From the NCBI RefSeq assembly GCF_019722725.1, contig NZ_CP077941.1, positions 372,001 through 436,000 on the forward strand: 64,000 nucleotides of DNA, written 5' to 3'. A program made the translations under genes and the position numbers. The notes below the pieces were generated by a model. It saw nothing but the letters and a program-made list of their open reading frames with translations, searched no databases and was not told where the DNA came from. This document shows, piece by piece, positions 39,161 through 47,521 of the stretch (positions within the stretch are counted from its first letter, which is position 1; each line of letters opens with the position of its first letter). Source of the stretch: Vreelandella profundi (GTDB lineage: Bacteria; Pseudomonadota; Gammaproteobacteria; Pseudomonadales; Halomonadaceae).

Positions 39161-40351
39161 GTGACCCAACGCCTGCGCCTAAATAAACACGCTGACCGCC
39201 GCCTTAAAGCGGGCCATCTTTGGATCTACTCCAATGAGGTCGATATTAAAGAAACGCCGCTGAAAAACTTTACGGCAGGTGAAACCGCTTTGGTAGAAGC
39301 GTCCAACGGTAAGGTCATCGCGGTGGCGTATGTGAATCCCCATTCGCTCATAGCCGCGCGGGTCATGTCACGCGATCCCGAAATGCGCCTTGACCGCTCG
39401 CTGTTTGTGCACCGCTTTAATCAAGCGCTAGCACTGCGCGAGCGCCTTTACGATCAGCCCTACTATCGCTTGATCCACGGTGAAGGAGACCTGCTGCCAG
39501 GCCTGGTAGTTGATCGCTTTGGCGATGTGGTTGTCGTACAGCTTAATACTGCTGGCATGCAGGCATTGGCAGATGAGATCGTCGATGCGCTGGAAAAAGT
39601 CATCAAGCCTGAGGTGATCGTCTTCCGTAACGACACCGGCGGTCGCCGTCAGGAAGGGCTAGAGGCTCACGTTGAAGTGATCAAAGGCGTCTTGCCTGAC
39701 GAAGTCTTGCTAGAAGAGAACGGCGCGCGCTTTGCAGTGCCGGTTATTAACGGCCAGAAAACCGGCTGGTTCTTTGACCACCGGGTGAACCGCGAGTGGC
39801 TCAATCGCCAAGTGTCGGGTAAGCGCGTGCTGGACGTGTTCAGCTACGTGGGCGGTTGGGGCGTACAGGCCGCGGTTCACGGCGCTAAAGATGTGCTGTG
39901 CTTAGACTCTTCCAAGCCCGCGCTTGATCAGGTTCTTCGCAATGCCGAGCTGAACGGTGTGCAGGAGCAGGTTGCCGTGGGTGAGGGCGATGCCTTTGAA
40001 GCCCTGGCGGCTTTGAAAGCAGACGGCGAGCAGTTTGACGTTATCGTGCTTGATCCACCTGCGTTTATTAAAAAGCGCAAAGATATCCCCAACGGCGAGC
40101 GCGCCTATGCTCGCTTAAACCGCGAAGCTATGCGTCTGCTGGGCCGCGATGGACTGATGGTATCCGCCTCGTGCTCAATGCATCTGGCGCCTGATCGGCT
40201 GATGGATGTCGTGCGTGGCGCGGTACGTCACCAAGACCGTCAAGGTCAGGTGATTTTCCAGGGCCACCAGGGGCCTGACCATCCGGTACATCCGGCTATC
40301 CCCGAAACGTCTTACCTAAAAGCGCTGGGCGTGCGCGTGTTCCGCGATTAA
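39161..40351 (+). CDS. rlmI: 23S rRNA (cytosine-1962-C5)-methyltransferase RlmI
   Basis: This 396-residue enzyme, the same length as E. coli RlmI, has an N-terminal PUA domain (RLRLNKHADRRLKAGHLWIYSNEV). A linker and a SAM-binding core follow, with DVFSYVGGWGVQA, the LDPPAF motif and the likely catalytic cysteine in SASCSMHL. The start is a GTG at 39161 with GGAG 6 bases before; the TTG at 39149 precedes that site and is unlikely. A thioesterase gene follows by 16 bases. Confidence 0.94.
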   Translation: MTQRLRLNKHADRRLKAGHLWIYSNEVDIKETPLKNFTAGETALVEASNGKVIAVAYVNPHSLIAARVMSRDPEMRLDRSLFVHRFNQALALRERLYDQPYYRLIHGEGDLLPGLVVDRFGDVVVVQLNTAGMQALADEIVDALEKVIKPEVIVFRNDTGGRRQEGLEAHVEVIKGVLPDEVLLEENGARFAVPVINGQKTGWFFDHRVNREWLNRQVSGKRVLDVFSYVGGWGVQAAVHGAKDVLCLDSSKPALDQVLRNAELNGVQEQVAVGEGDAFEALAALKADGEQFDVIVLDPPAFIKKRKDIPNGERAYARLNREAMRLLGRDGLMVSASCSMHLAPDRLMDVVRGAVRHQDRQGQVIFQGHQGPDHPVHPAIPETSYLKALGVRVFRD

Positions 40352-40367
40352 TTTAAAGGAAAAGATA

Positions 40368-40802
40368 ATGGAGTGGGTGCTGCCTGATTCTTTCATGATT
40401 GATATCCGCGTGGCTGATGAGGCGATTGACGCCTATCAGCACGTCAACAACAGCGAGTACCTGCGCTGGGTTGAGCAGGTCAGCTGGGCGCACTCGGAGG
40501 CGCTTGGGCTATCGCTTGAGCGTTATCGCGAGCTTGATCGTGCCATGGTGGTTCATCGCCATGAGCTTGACTACCTCGCGCCCGCCTTTGCCGGCGACGA
40601 ACTGCTGTTGGCGACTTGGATTGTCGATTGTGATGAGCGGTTTAGTCTGACCCGGCGTTTTCAACTTAAGCGACCGCGAGATGGCAAAACGTTGCTAAAC
40701 GCACGCACGCGCTTTGCCTGTGTTGCGCTTAGTACCGGGCGCCCTAAGCGCTTGCCCGATGAATATCGGCGTATCTATGGTGGCGCGGTGGTTGTGGAGT
40801 GA
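40368..40802 (+). CDS. acyl-CoA thioesterase, 4HBT hotdog family
   Basis: This 144-residue hotdog-fold protein shows DAYQHVNNSEYLRWVE, the active-site segment of 4-hydroxybenzoyl-CoA/YbgC-type thioesterases. The Asp normally found a few residues before the HVNN is represented by DEAID. Such enzymes hydrolyse acyl-CoA or acyl-ACP. It follows rlmI closely and has its own terminator. The substrate is not readable. Confidence 0.87.
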   Translation: MEWVLPDSFMIDIRVADEAIDAYQHVNNSEYLRWVEQVSWAHSEALGLSLERYRELDRAMVVHRHELDYLAPAFAGDELLLATWIVDCDERFSLTRRFQLKRPRDGKTLLNARTRFACVALSTGRPKRLPDEYRRIYGGAVVVE

Positions 40803-40858
40803 CGCAAGAAAAAGTTGATTTTTTCGTGTGGAAACGTCATTCGCTAGATTTTTCTCCT

Positions 40859-40886
40859 AAAAAACGCCTTAACCGGCGTTTTTTTT
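40859..40886 (+). terminator. rho-independent terminator after the thioesterase gene
   Basis: AACGCC and GGCGTT pair around TTAACC, flanked by A and T runs. Confidence 0.85.
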
Positions 40887-40990
40887 GTTTTTATTTTCAG
40901 GGCTGGTGGTCAACGTTAAGGGTGATGTAGTTTGCCTAGCAGAGCTAATTTTTCTGCTTAGCGCCGACGTTACATAAAAGGAAGCCGCCA

Positions 40991-42106
40991 ATGAATATCG
41001 CCATCCCTAAAGAAATTAAAAATCATGAATACCGAGTGGCCTTAACCCCCGCCGGCGCACGCGAATTAGTCGGGCGTGGCCATCATGTCAGCGTTCAGGC
41101 CGGTGCCGGTGAAGGCGCGGGATTTGCGGATGATGACTATCACGCCGCCGGTGCGCAGATAGAGGCCGATGTCGAGGCGCTGTGGCGAGGTGCCGAGCTG
41201 ATTCTTAAGGTCAAAGAACCCCAGCCGGAGGAGGTGGCACGGCTCACTCCGACGCATACGCTGTTCACCTACCTGCATCTTGCCGCTGAACAAGCGCTTA
41301 CCCGTGGGCTAATGGAAAGCGGCGCGACCTGTATCGCCTATGAAACCATTACCGACGCGCGAGGCGGTCTACCGCTGCTTGCGCCGATGAGCACGGTGGC
41401 CGGTCGAATGGTCGTTCAGGCCGGTGCCCACAGCCTGGAAAAAGCCCAGGGTGGCGCCGGCGTGCTGCTGCCCGGCGTCCCTGGCGTTGCACCGGGCAAA
41501 GTGACCGTGATTGGGGGCGGCGTGGTCGGCGAAAACGCGGCCCGTATGGCGCTGGGGCTAGGCGCTGACGTCACCATTTTGGATAAATCGCTGGCCCGAC
41601 TGGAAGTGCTGGACGATCGTTATCAGGGGCGCATTAAAACGGTTTATTCCACCACCGACGCCTTGGAAAGCGCTGTGCGTGAGTCCGATATGATTATTGG
41701 CGCAGTGCTGGTGCCTGGCGCCGCCGCCCCCAAATTAATTACCCGGAATATGCTGGCCGATATGAAGCCCGGCAGCGTGTTGGTCGATGTCGCGATTGAC
41801 CAGGGCGGCTGTTTTGAAACCAGCAAGCCCACAACGCACGCTGAGCCAACCTATATCGTTGATGGCATTGTCCACTACTGCGTGGCCAATATGCCCGGTG
41901 CGGTGGCGCGTACCTCCACCCAAGGGCTAACCAATGCAACGCTGCCGTTTGTGATTGCGCTGGCGGATAAAGGCTGGCAGCAGGCGCTGCGCGATGACCC
42001 GCACTTTCTGCCGGGGTTGAACGTACATGCTGGGCAAGTCACCTACCGCGCAGTGGCTGACGCTTTTAGTCTGGAAAGTGTCGACCCGGCAAGTATTATT
42101 CAGTAA
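40991..42106 (+). CDS. ald: alanine dehydrogenase
   Basis: This 371-residue NAD-dependent enzyme interconverts alanine and pyruvate plus ammonia. Typical segments are [22 protein letters not shown], the substrate region KVKEPQ, the histidine in [11 protein letters not shown], the NAD loop [12 protein letters not shown], and [28 protein letters not shown] precedes the ATG. It stands alone between a terminator and the repeat shared with slyX. In halophiles alanine turnover may matter for nitrogen balance (inference). Confidence 0.96.
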   Translation: MNIAIPKEIKNHEYRVALTPAGARELVGRGHHVSVQAGAGEGAGFADDDYHAAGAQIEADVEALWRGAELILKVKEPQPEEVARLTPTHTLFTYLHLAAEQALTRGLMESGATCIAYETITDARGGLPLLAPMSTVAGRMVVQAGAHSLEKAQGGAGVLLPGVPGVAPGKVTVIGGGVVGENAARMALGLGADVTILDKSLARLEVLDDRYQGRIKTVYSTTDALESAVRESDMIIGAVLVPGAAAPKLITRNMLADMKPGSVLVDVAIDQGGCFETSKPTTHAEPTYIVDGIVHYCVANMPGAVARTSTQGLTNATLPFVIALADKGWQQALRDDPHFLPGLNVHAGQVTYRAVADAFSLESVDPASIIQ

Positions 42107-42120
42107 GCCGCGCAGCAACC

Positions 42121-42179
42121 GCTAACAGGGGCTTGGCTAACAGGATCTTAGCTAACAGGGCTTAGCTAACAGGGCTTTA
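42121..42179. repeat. four-copy 14-15-base tandem repeat between ald and slyX
   Basis: The units GCTAACAGGGGCTTG, GCTAACAGGATCTTA, GCTAACAGGGCTTA and GCTAACAGGGCTTTA fill the gap between the convergent genes. The last unit supplies the stop codon of slyX on the minus strand. Confidence 0.8.
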
Positions 42180-42425
42180 ATAGTGCGGAGGTAGCTCATC
42201 CTCAGGGCGTCGGCCACCCTGGGGCTCGCTATCTTGGAGTGCTTGGTGCTGCTCGCGCAGACGTTCGCGCATTAGTCCACTGAGCTGCTCTAGTTTTTCT
42301 AGGCGCCGCTCCTGTTGCACGACCGCTTGGTCTAGCGTGTCCAGCCAGTGCTCTTGGTAAGCGAGACGGCTTTCTAACGATTCAAGAAGTTGAGTTAGCT
42401 CAGCAGGCGTTAATTCGTGGGTCAT
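42177..42425 (-). CDS. slyX: SlyX-like coiled-coil protein
   Basis: This 82-residue protein is one coiled coil (ESLESRLAYQEHWLDTLDQAVVQQ) with the family-typical ending PPHY directly before the stop. Its function is unknown. SlyX is usually near slyD/fkpA; here it stands beside ald and upstream of the cold-shock gene in divergent orientation. The stop codon lies inside the fourth unit of the tandem repeat. Confidence 0.88.
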   Translation of the reverse strand: MTHELTPAELTQLLESLESRLAYQEHWLDTLDQAVVQQERRLEKLEQLSGLMRERLREQHQALQDSEPQGGRRPEDELPPHY

Positions 42426-42537
42426 GATAACATTGCAACCTTATGTAGTAGTATGCCGGTGCTATTGGGAGTGGGCCTGATAGTTCGGGTATTGTCCTTC
42501 GTCTGTTACCCATACAACAAGAGAGCTTTCTTTTTCT

Positions 42538-43080
42538 ATGAACCCAAAAGTTGTGTTTCGCTGTTTCTTAATCAGTGTATTACTGTCCGCCCCCACGCCA
42601 TTTCTGTTGGCGGGGATTGTTCATTTAACCGATAGTGCGCTCGCTGAGCTATGGCTGGCTGAGTTAGCCATCAGTGGTATGAGCGGTGTGTATATTGCCG
42701 TTGCTATAGGGTGTTTTATTGTTTTGTTCCTCGGCACTTTGGCATCAGCTGCGTTGGTACCTTTAGTGGTGACGTCAGACGCTATGGCACGTTCCAATTC
42801 AGCGTCGCGTCCGCCCCAAGCGGCGGCTCCTTTGGAAGACGATGAGGAAGAAGACATCATCGACCCCAATGACGGCCGTGAAGAAGGTGATGTAAAGTGG
42901 TTCAACACTAACAAAGGTTACGGTTTTATTACCCGCGACAATGGCGAAGACGTATTTGTACATTTTCGCGCCATTCGTGGTCGTGGCCCGCGTATGTTGG
43001 CAGAAGGTCAAATTGTGCGTTACCACGTGATCAAAAATGAGCGTGGCCTGCAGGCTGACGATGTAAGTATTATCGAGTAG
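42538..43080 (+). CDS. membrane-anchored cold-shock-domain protein
   Basis: This 180-residue protein joins two hydrophobic helices (about 7-27 and 48-78) to an acidic linker (EDDEEEDIIDPNDGREE). A C-terminal cold-shock domain starts at about 115, with GDVKWFNTNKGYGFI (RNP1) and VFVHF (RNP2). The domain is complete and should bind single-stranded nucleic acid. Ordinary Csp proteins have about 70 residues and are soluble, so this one should hold RNA near the inner membrane (inference). The ribosome-binding site is weak and the 112-base leader is AT-rich. A strong terminator follows. Confidence 0.9.
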   Translation: MNPKVVFRCFLISVLLSAPTPFLLAGIVHLTDSALAELWLAELAISGMSGVYIAVAIGCFIVLFLGTLASAALVPLVVTSDAMARSNSASRPPQAAAPLEDDEEEDIIDPNDGREEGDVKWFNTNKGYGFITRDNGEDVFVHFRAIRGRGPRMLAEGQIVRYHVIKNERGLQADDVSIIE

Positions 43081-43100
43081 GTTTAATCGCTCGCTTGATA

Positions 43101-43132
43101 GTAAACGACCCCGCCTCGGCGGGGTCGTTTAC
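43101..43132. terminator. bidirectional terminator between convergent genes
   Basis: GTAAACGACCCCGCC and its complement form a 15-base stem around a very small loop. It serves the cold-shock gene and possibly the dap operon from the other strand. Confidence 0.85.
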
Positions 43133-43166
43133 GTTTAGCTCGTTGGGTGGTTTAGTTAGCCTGATG

Positions 43167-43556
43167 TCAGCGGCCCGAATCTGGCCACGCAATTTCACCT
43201 TCTTTGCCACCTGGGAATACTTGCCAAAAGCGGTCGGGGTCATCGCCGGGGTTCCAGCCGCCTAGCGAGCAGCGCACCTCGGTTTGCAGTGCTTCTGCCG
43301 CCTGCTGGGCGCAGTCCTGATCGGTTAGCCAGGGGGTATGGTTGCTATCAAACCATAGGCTAGCAAACCCACCAGCGGCCTTATCAACCAGTAGCACCGG
43401 TACACAGTCGCCCTGGTATTGGCCACGGGTTTTCCACTGGCCTTTACCGGCTGGGCTAAGCGGGGGTGCTATCAGCGCACTTTTTAGCCACGCATTGAGT
43501 GCGTCCAGCGAAACGCTCTTCAGGTAAATTTCTATATCGGGGTAACGCTCCATCAT
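43167..43556 (-). CDS. conserved protein of unknown function after dapE
   Basis: I do not recognise a named family. The 129-residue soluble protein starts [20 protein letters not shown] and contains a central [23 protein letters not shown]. It ends with a tryptophan-rich part ([19 protein letters not shown]). It overlaps dapE by 4 bases and should be cotranslated with it. I recall a similar unknown gene between dapE and a cold-shock gene in pseudomonads, which would make the neighbourhood conserved. No catalytic motif is evident. Confidence 0.78.
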   Translation of the reverse strand: MMERYPDIEIYLKSVSLDALNAWLKSALIAPPLSPAGKGQWKTRGQYQGDCVPVLLVDKAAGGFASLWFDSNHTPWLTDQDCAQQAAEALQTEVRCSLGGWNPGDDPDRFWQVFPGGKEGEIAWPDSGR

Positions 43557-44725
43557 ACGTTTGCCTCACCGGTAATGAGCAGCGCCTGTAGCGTGGCTTC
43601 GTAAATCCGGCTTAAATCGTCTAGATCGCTGGCGCGAACGCGCTCATTGACCTTGTGGATGGTATCGTTAAGCGGCCCTAATTCGACCACTTGAGCGCCC
43701 AGGGTGGCAATAAAGCGGCCATCAGACGTGCCGCCGCTGGTTGAAAGCGTTGGCCGTAGGCCGGTCACCGCTTCAACGCCTTTCACGGCCGCGTCGACAA
43801 GCTCGCCTTTTGCAGTCAAAAATGGCTCGCCATTGAGCGTCCAGTCTACCTGATACTCAAGCGCATACTGGTTCAAAATCGCATGCGTGCGCGTTTTGAG
43901 TTCTTCATGGGTCACCTCGGTGGAGAAGCGGAAGTTAAAGACTACCTCCACGTCGCCAGGAATCACGTTGGTGGCGCCGGTGCCTGCCCGCAGGTTGGAA
44001 ATTTGAAAGCTGGTGGCTGGGAAGAAATCGTTGCCAGCGTCCCAGTGCTCGTTGGTGAGCGCCGTTAGCGCAGGCATCGCTTGATGAATAGGGTTGCGCG
44101 CCAAATGCGGATAAGCCACGTGACCTTGAATGCCTTTGATGTGCAGCACGCCGCCGAGCGAACCGCGGCGCCCGTTTTTAATCACATCGCCCAGGCGCTC
44201 GGTTGAAGAGGGCTCGCCGACGATGCAGTAATCAAGGCGCTCATTGCGCTCGCGTAAATGCTCAACTACCGCGCGGGTGCCGTCCACCGCGGGGCCTTCT
44301 TCATCGGAGGTGATCAGAAAGGCAATCCGCCCATCGTGCTGAGGGTGGCGAGTCACAAAGCGCTCAACCGCTGTTAGCATTGAGGCCAAGCTGCCTTTCA
44401 TATCGGCCGCACCGCGGCCGCACAGCATGCCCTCGTCGTCGATACAGGGTTCAAACGGCGGATGCTGCCAATTAACATGGGGACCGCTAGGGACAACGTC
44501 AGTATGCCCCGCGAACGCTATGACGGGGCCGTGGTGGCCGCGTATTGCCCAAAAATTTTGCACATCGCCAAACGGCAGGCGCTCAATATGAAAACCGAGC
44601 GCCTCCAAGCGCTCGATCATCAGGGGTTGGCAGCCTTCGTCGTCTGGCGTAACCGACGCGCGGCGCAACAGCTCAAAGGCGAGCGTGAGCGTGGGCGACA
44701 GTGATTCAGACTCAGTTATGGGCAT
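43553..44725 (-). CDS. dapE: succinyl-diaminopimelate desuccinylase
   Basis: This 390-residue M20 metallopeptidase-fold enzyme makes LL-diaminopimelate. The metal ligands are in [33 protein letters not shown] and the C-terminal [25 protein letters not shown] is also typical. It overlaps dapD by 14 bases and the next gene by 4, so dapD-dapE and the unknown gene are one translation unit. The N-terminus has about 10 extra residues over E. coli DapE. Confidence 0.97.
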   Translation of the reverse strand: MPITESESLSPTLTLAFELLRRASVTPDDEGCQPLMIERLEALGFHIERLPFGDVQNFWAIRGHHGPVIAFAGHTDVVPSGPHVNWQHPPFEPCIDDEGMLCGRGAADMKGSLASMLTAVERFVTRHPQHDGRIAFLITSDEEGPAVDGTRAVVEHLRERNERLDYCIVGEPSSTERLGDVIKNGRRGSLGGVLHIKGIQGHVAYPHLARNPIHQAMPALTALTNEHWDAGNDFFPATSFQISNLRAGTGATNVIPGDVEVVFNFRFSTEVTHEELKTRTHAILNQYALEYQVDWTLNGEPFLTAKGELVDAAVKGVEAVTGLRPTLSTSGGTSDGRFIATLGAQVVELGPLNDTIHKVNERVRASDLDDLSRIYEATLQALLITGEANV

Positions 44726-45737
44726 GCAGCGCCTCGTTTAGGGCGATCGCACTTTTATTGGTCAAGCACTCAATGCGGCCACTTTGCGAATTGCGACGCC
44801 ATAGCAGGTCATCTTGACCAGCTAATTCGCGCGCAGCGACGGTGTTTACTTCCTGGCCTTGCTCATCCAGCAGCGTAATTTTAGAGCCAGCGGTGATGTA
44901 CAGGCCGGCTTCAACGGTGCAGCGATCGCCTAGCGGAATGCCGATGCCTGCGTTGGCGCCGATCAAGCAGCCTTCACCTACTTTAATAACCATATTGCCG
45001 CCGCCCGAAAGCGTGCCCATGGTCGAGCAGCCGCCGCCAAGGTCAGAGCCTTTGCCAACCATGACGCCGGCTGAAATACGGCCTTCAATCATTCCCGGGC
45101 CTTCACTGCCGGCATTGAAGTTGACAAAGCCTTCATGCATGACGGTGGTGCCTTCACCCAAATAGGCGCCCAGGCGCACGCGGGCGGTGTCGGCAATGCG
45201 AATACCGGTGGGCACGACGTAGTCGGTCATTTTGGGGAACTTGTCAACGCAGTCCACGGACAGCGCGCGTCCCGCCATACGCGCCTTCAGGCGGCGAGTT
45301 GGTAGCTCTTCAATATCAATCGCGCCTTCGTTGGTCCAGGCAATATTGCGCAGCAGGCCAAACATGCCGGTGAGATCAAGGCCGTGAGGTTTGACTAAGC
45401 GATGCGACAGTAGGTGCAGCTTTAAATACACCTCTGGCACGCTTTGCGGGGCTTGGTCGGTGTCCAGGAACATGGCTACCAACGGGCGTTGGCTGGCAGA
45501 AAGCGCTTCAGCAAGCTCCGCTTGGGCAGAGTGGCCTGCGGCTTCTAACGCTTTGGCCAGCCGCGTGCAGTCTTCCGGGAGAAAACTGATGGCGGCATTG
45601 CCCTTGGGCGCATCTAGCGCTTGTTGAGCGGCCTCCACCAGACTTGCTTCTGGGTTGAACAGTGGCGCCGGGTAATAAACTTCCAGCCAGTTGCCCTGAG
45701 TGTTTTGAGTGCCGATTCCAAGCGCAAAGCTCAGCAT
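44712..45737 (-). CDS. dapD: tetrahydrodipicolinate N-succinyltransferase, long form
   Basis: This 341-residue enzyme adds succinate to tetrahydrodipicolinate in lysine and peptidoglycan precursor synthesis. The C-terminal left-handed beta helix is visible from hexapeptides ([36 protein letters not shown]). The 130-residue N-terminal domain places it in the long DapD class found in pseudomonads and actinobacteria, not the 274-residue E. coli type. It is coupled to dapE. Confidence 0.95.
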   Translation of the reverse strand: MLSFALGIGTQNTQGNWLEVYYPAPLFNPEASLVEAAQQALDAPKGNAAISFLPEDCTRLAKALEAAGHSAQAELAEALSASQRPLVAMFLDTDQAPQSVPEVYLKLHLLSHRLVKPHGLDLTGMFGLLRNIAWTNEGAIDIEELPTRRLKARMAGRALSVDCVDKFPKMTDYVVPTGIRIADTARVRLGAYLGEGTTVMHEGFVNFNAGSEGPGMIEGRISAGVMVGKGSDLGGGCSTMGTLSGGGNMVIKVGEGCLIGANAGIGIPLGDRCTVEAGLYITAGSKITLLDEQGQEVNTVAARELAGQDDLLWRRNSQSGRIECLTNKSAIALNEALHAHN

Positions 45738-45795
45738 AAGTCGTCGTCCTGTCGTTAGAGAAAAGGGTAGTAAAATGAACGGTGTGTCACAGCGG

Positions 45796-46140
45796 CTACC
45801 CGCCTAGCTGATCGTAATCGCCGTCGCGGTAGCCGACTAAAAAGGTTTTATCGCCAACTTCTAAGAGCGGCCGCTTAAGCAGCGTGGGATGTTGAATAAT
45901 GAGCTGGCGTGCTGACGTATCCAGCGAGTCTTTCTCCTCTTGAGAAAGATCGCGCCAGGTTTTACTGCGCTTGTTGACGGCATCAACCAGCGCGACGCCT
46001 TCTAAAATATGTTCAAGTAGGCCCGCCGAAAGGCCATCTTTGCGCAAGTCGTAGGTTTTGAACGCAATGCCTTTCTCTTCCAATGCTTTGCGCGCCTTGC
46101 GGCAGGTATCACAAGTATCGATGATGTAAAGCGTCAGCAT
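45796..46140 (-). CDS. ArsC/Spx-family protein (YffB-like)
   Basis: This 114-residue thioredoxin-fold protein has a CDTCRKA motif near residue 10, the family's DLRKDGLS and the typical HPTLLKRPLLE end. It resembles YffB, a gene found beside dapE in E. coli; its role is not clear and arsenate reduction is not shown. AAAGGAGG precedes the ATG at 46140, so the longer start at 46188 is not needed. It lies between dapC and dapD. Confidence 0.9.
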   Translation of the reverse strand: MLTLYIIDTCDTCRKARKALEEKGIAFKTYDLRKDGLSAGLLEHILEGVALVDAVNKRSKTWRDLSQEEKDSLDTSARQLIIQHPTLLKRPLLEVGDKTFLVGYRDGDYDQLGG

Positions 46141-46214
46141 ATGACCTCCTTTGAATGACCCATTATGCAGCGAGTGCTTAGCGGCCACTACTCAGTAACG
46201 ACATGTCCGCCATG

Positions 46215-46256
46215 TTTCATCAATCACGTTTAATCAGCCACGTTCAATCAATTGGC
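46215..46256. repeat. 14-base tandem repeat covering the dapC stop
   Basis: The plus-strand units are TTTCATCAATCACG, TTTAATCAGCCACG and TTCAATCAATTGGC. On the minus strand they include the last codons and the TGA of dapC, so the terminal residues and stop are part of the repeat. Confidence 0.65.
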
Positions 46257-47430
46257 GAATTCGCTGGGCCGCTTCAAGCGTGGGCGCTAACTCGGCGACC
46301 AGCGCTAATCGCAAACGGCCGGCGCCGGGGTTTTTGCCACTTCTGCCGGTGCGGCCCATTAAACTGCCGGGCAAAACGCTTACGTGCTGCTCAGCAAATA
46401 GGCGTTGGGTAAAGGCAATGTCGTCACCGCCCGGTACCGCAGGCCATAGGTAAAAACTAGCCTCCGGCGCTGGAAAGTCCATTACGGGTGCGAGTACATC
46501 GGTGACGGCGCTAAACTTTTCGCGATAGGCGTCGCGATTCGCGCGCACGTGCTGCTCATCCTGCCAGGCGGCGATAGAGGCATGTTGCAGCGGTAGCGAC
46601 ATGGCGCAGCCGTGATAGGTACGGTAGCGCTTAAAGGGCGTCAGTAATGCCGCATCGCCCGCCACAAAGCCTGAACGCAGCCCTGGCAAGTTGGAACGCT
46701 TGGAGAGCGAGTGGAAAACGACACAGCGGCGATAATCGTCGCGCCCCAGCTCTGCGCAGGCTTGCAGTAGCCCCGGCGGCGGGGCGGCTTCGTCAAGATA
46801 AAGCTCTGAATAGCACTCATCGGAGGCAATAATAAAATCATGCTCATCAGCCAGCGCAATCAGTTGCTTGAACTCATCAAGGGGCGTAACCGCACCGGTA
46901 GGGTTGCCCGGCGAGCAGATAAAGACGATCTGCACCTCGCGCCACGTGGCGGCGGGCACCGCACTAATGTCAGATCGAAAGCCATTCTCAGCGGTGCAGT
47001 CTAGATAAAGCGGCTCGCCGCCGGCAAGTAGCGTCGCGCCTTCGTAAATCTGATAAAACGGATTGGGTACGGCAACCTTGGCCGGGCGGGTGCGATCCAG
47101 CGCCGCCTGAACAAAGGCGAAGATGGCTTCTCGCGTGCCGTTAACCGGCACTACGTGGCGCTCGCTATCCAGCTCGCGCAGTTTAAAGCGCTGGCTTGCC
47201 CAGGCGGCGATGGTTTGGCGCAGAGCAGGCAGGCCGTTAGTGGCCGGATAGCGGGCCATTTCTAGCTGATGCGCCACCATGGCTTCAAGCGCTGCGGGAT
47301 AGGGCGCGTGCTGAGGTTCGCCAATGGTCAGCGAGATAGGTGCGAGTTCTACTGGCGGAGTGAGCGCCGCCTTGAGCGCGGCCAGCTTTTCAAACGGGTA
47401 GGGATGCAGGGCGTCGAGGTCGGCGTTCAT
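46234..47430 (-). CDS. dapC: succinyldiaminopimelate aminotransferase
   Basis: This 398-residue class I PLP aminotransferase has the PLP lysine in FHSLSKRSNLPGLRSG and segments PNPFYQIYEGATLLAG and FICSPGNPTGAV. The neighbouring dapD and dapE point to the succinyldiaminopimelate step. The ATG at 47430 (MNADLDALHPYPFEKL) gives the typical start; an ATG at 47469 would add 13 unlikely residues. It comes before the ArsC-like gene on the minus strand. Confidence 0.93.
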   Translation of the reverse strand: MNADLDALHPYPFEKLAALKAALTPPVELAPISLTIGEPQHAPYPAALEAMVAHQLEMARYPATNGLPALRQTIAAWASQRFKLRELDSERHVVPVNGTREAIFAFVQAALDRTRPAKVAVPNPFYQIYEGATLLAGGEPLYLDCTAENGFRSDISAVPAATWREVQIVFICSPGNPTGAVTPLDEFKQLIALADEHDFIIASDECYSELYLDEAAPPPGLLQACAELGRDDYRRCVVFHSLSKRSNLPGLRSGFVAGDAALLTPFKRYRTYHGCAMSLPLQHASIAAWQDEQHVRANRDAYREKFSAVTDVLAPVMDFPAPEASFYLWPAVPGGDDIAFTQRLFAEQHVSVLPGSLMGRTGRSGKNPGAGRLRLALVAELAPTLEAAQRIRQLIERG

Positions 47431-47521
47431 GATGTGTCCGTTAATGGCTTGGCTGGCGTAAACCGACAATTATAGGCAAGCCTCGGTGTAGGCTCAAACC
47501 TAACCGGGCTTGCGATGAGAC

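Noticed and set aside
42417..42635. Plus-strand frame overlapping the cold-shock gene start
   Set aside because: It has no family match and is out of frame with the clear cold-shock protein.
47470..47521. Inverted repeat GCAAGCC...GGCTTGC downstream of glnD
   Set aside because: The stem is interrupted with a long loop and no T run; it is too weak to call a terminator.
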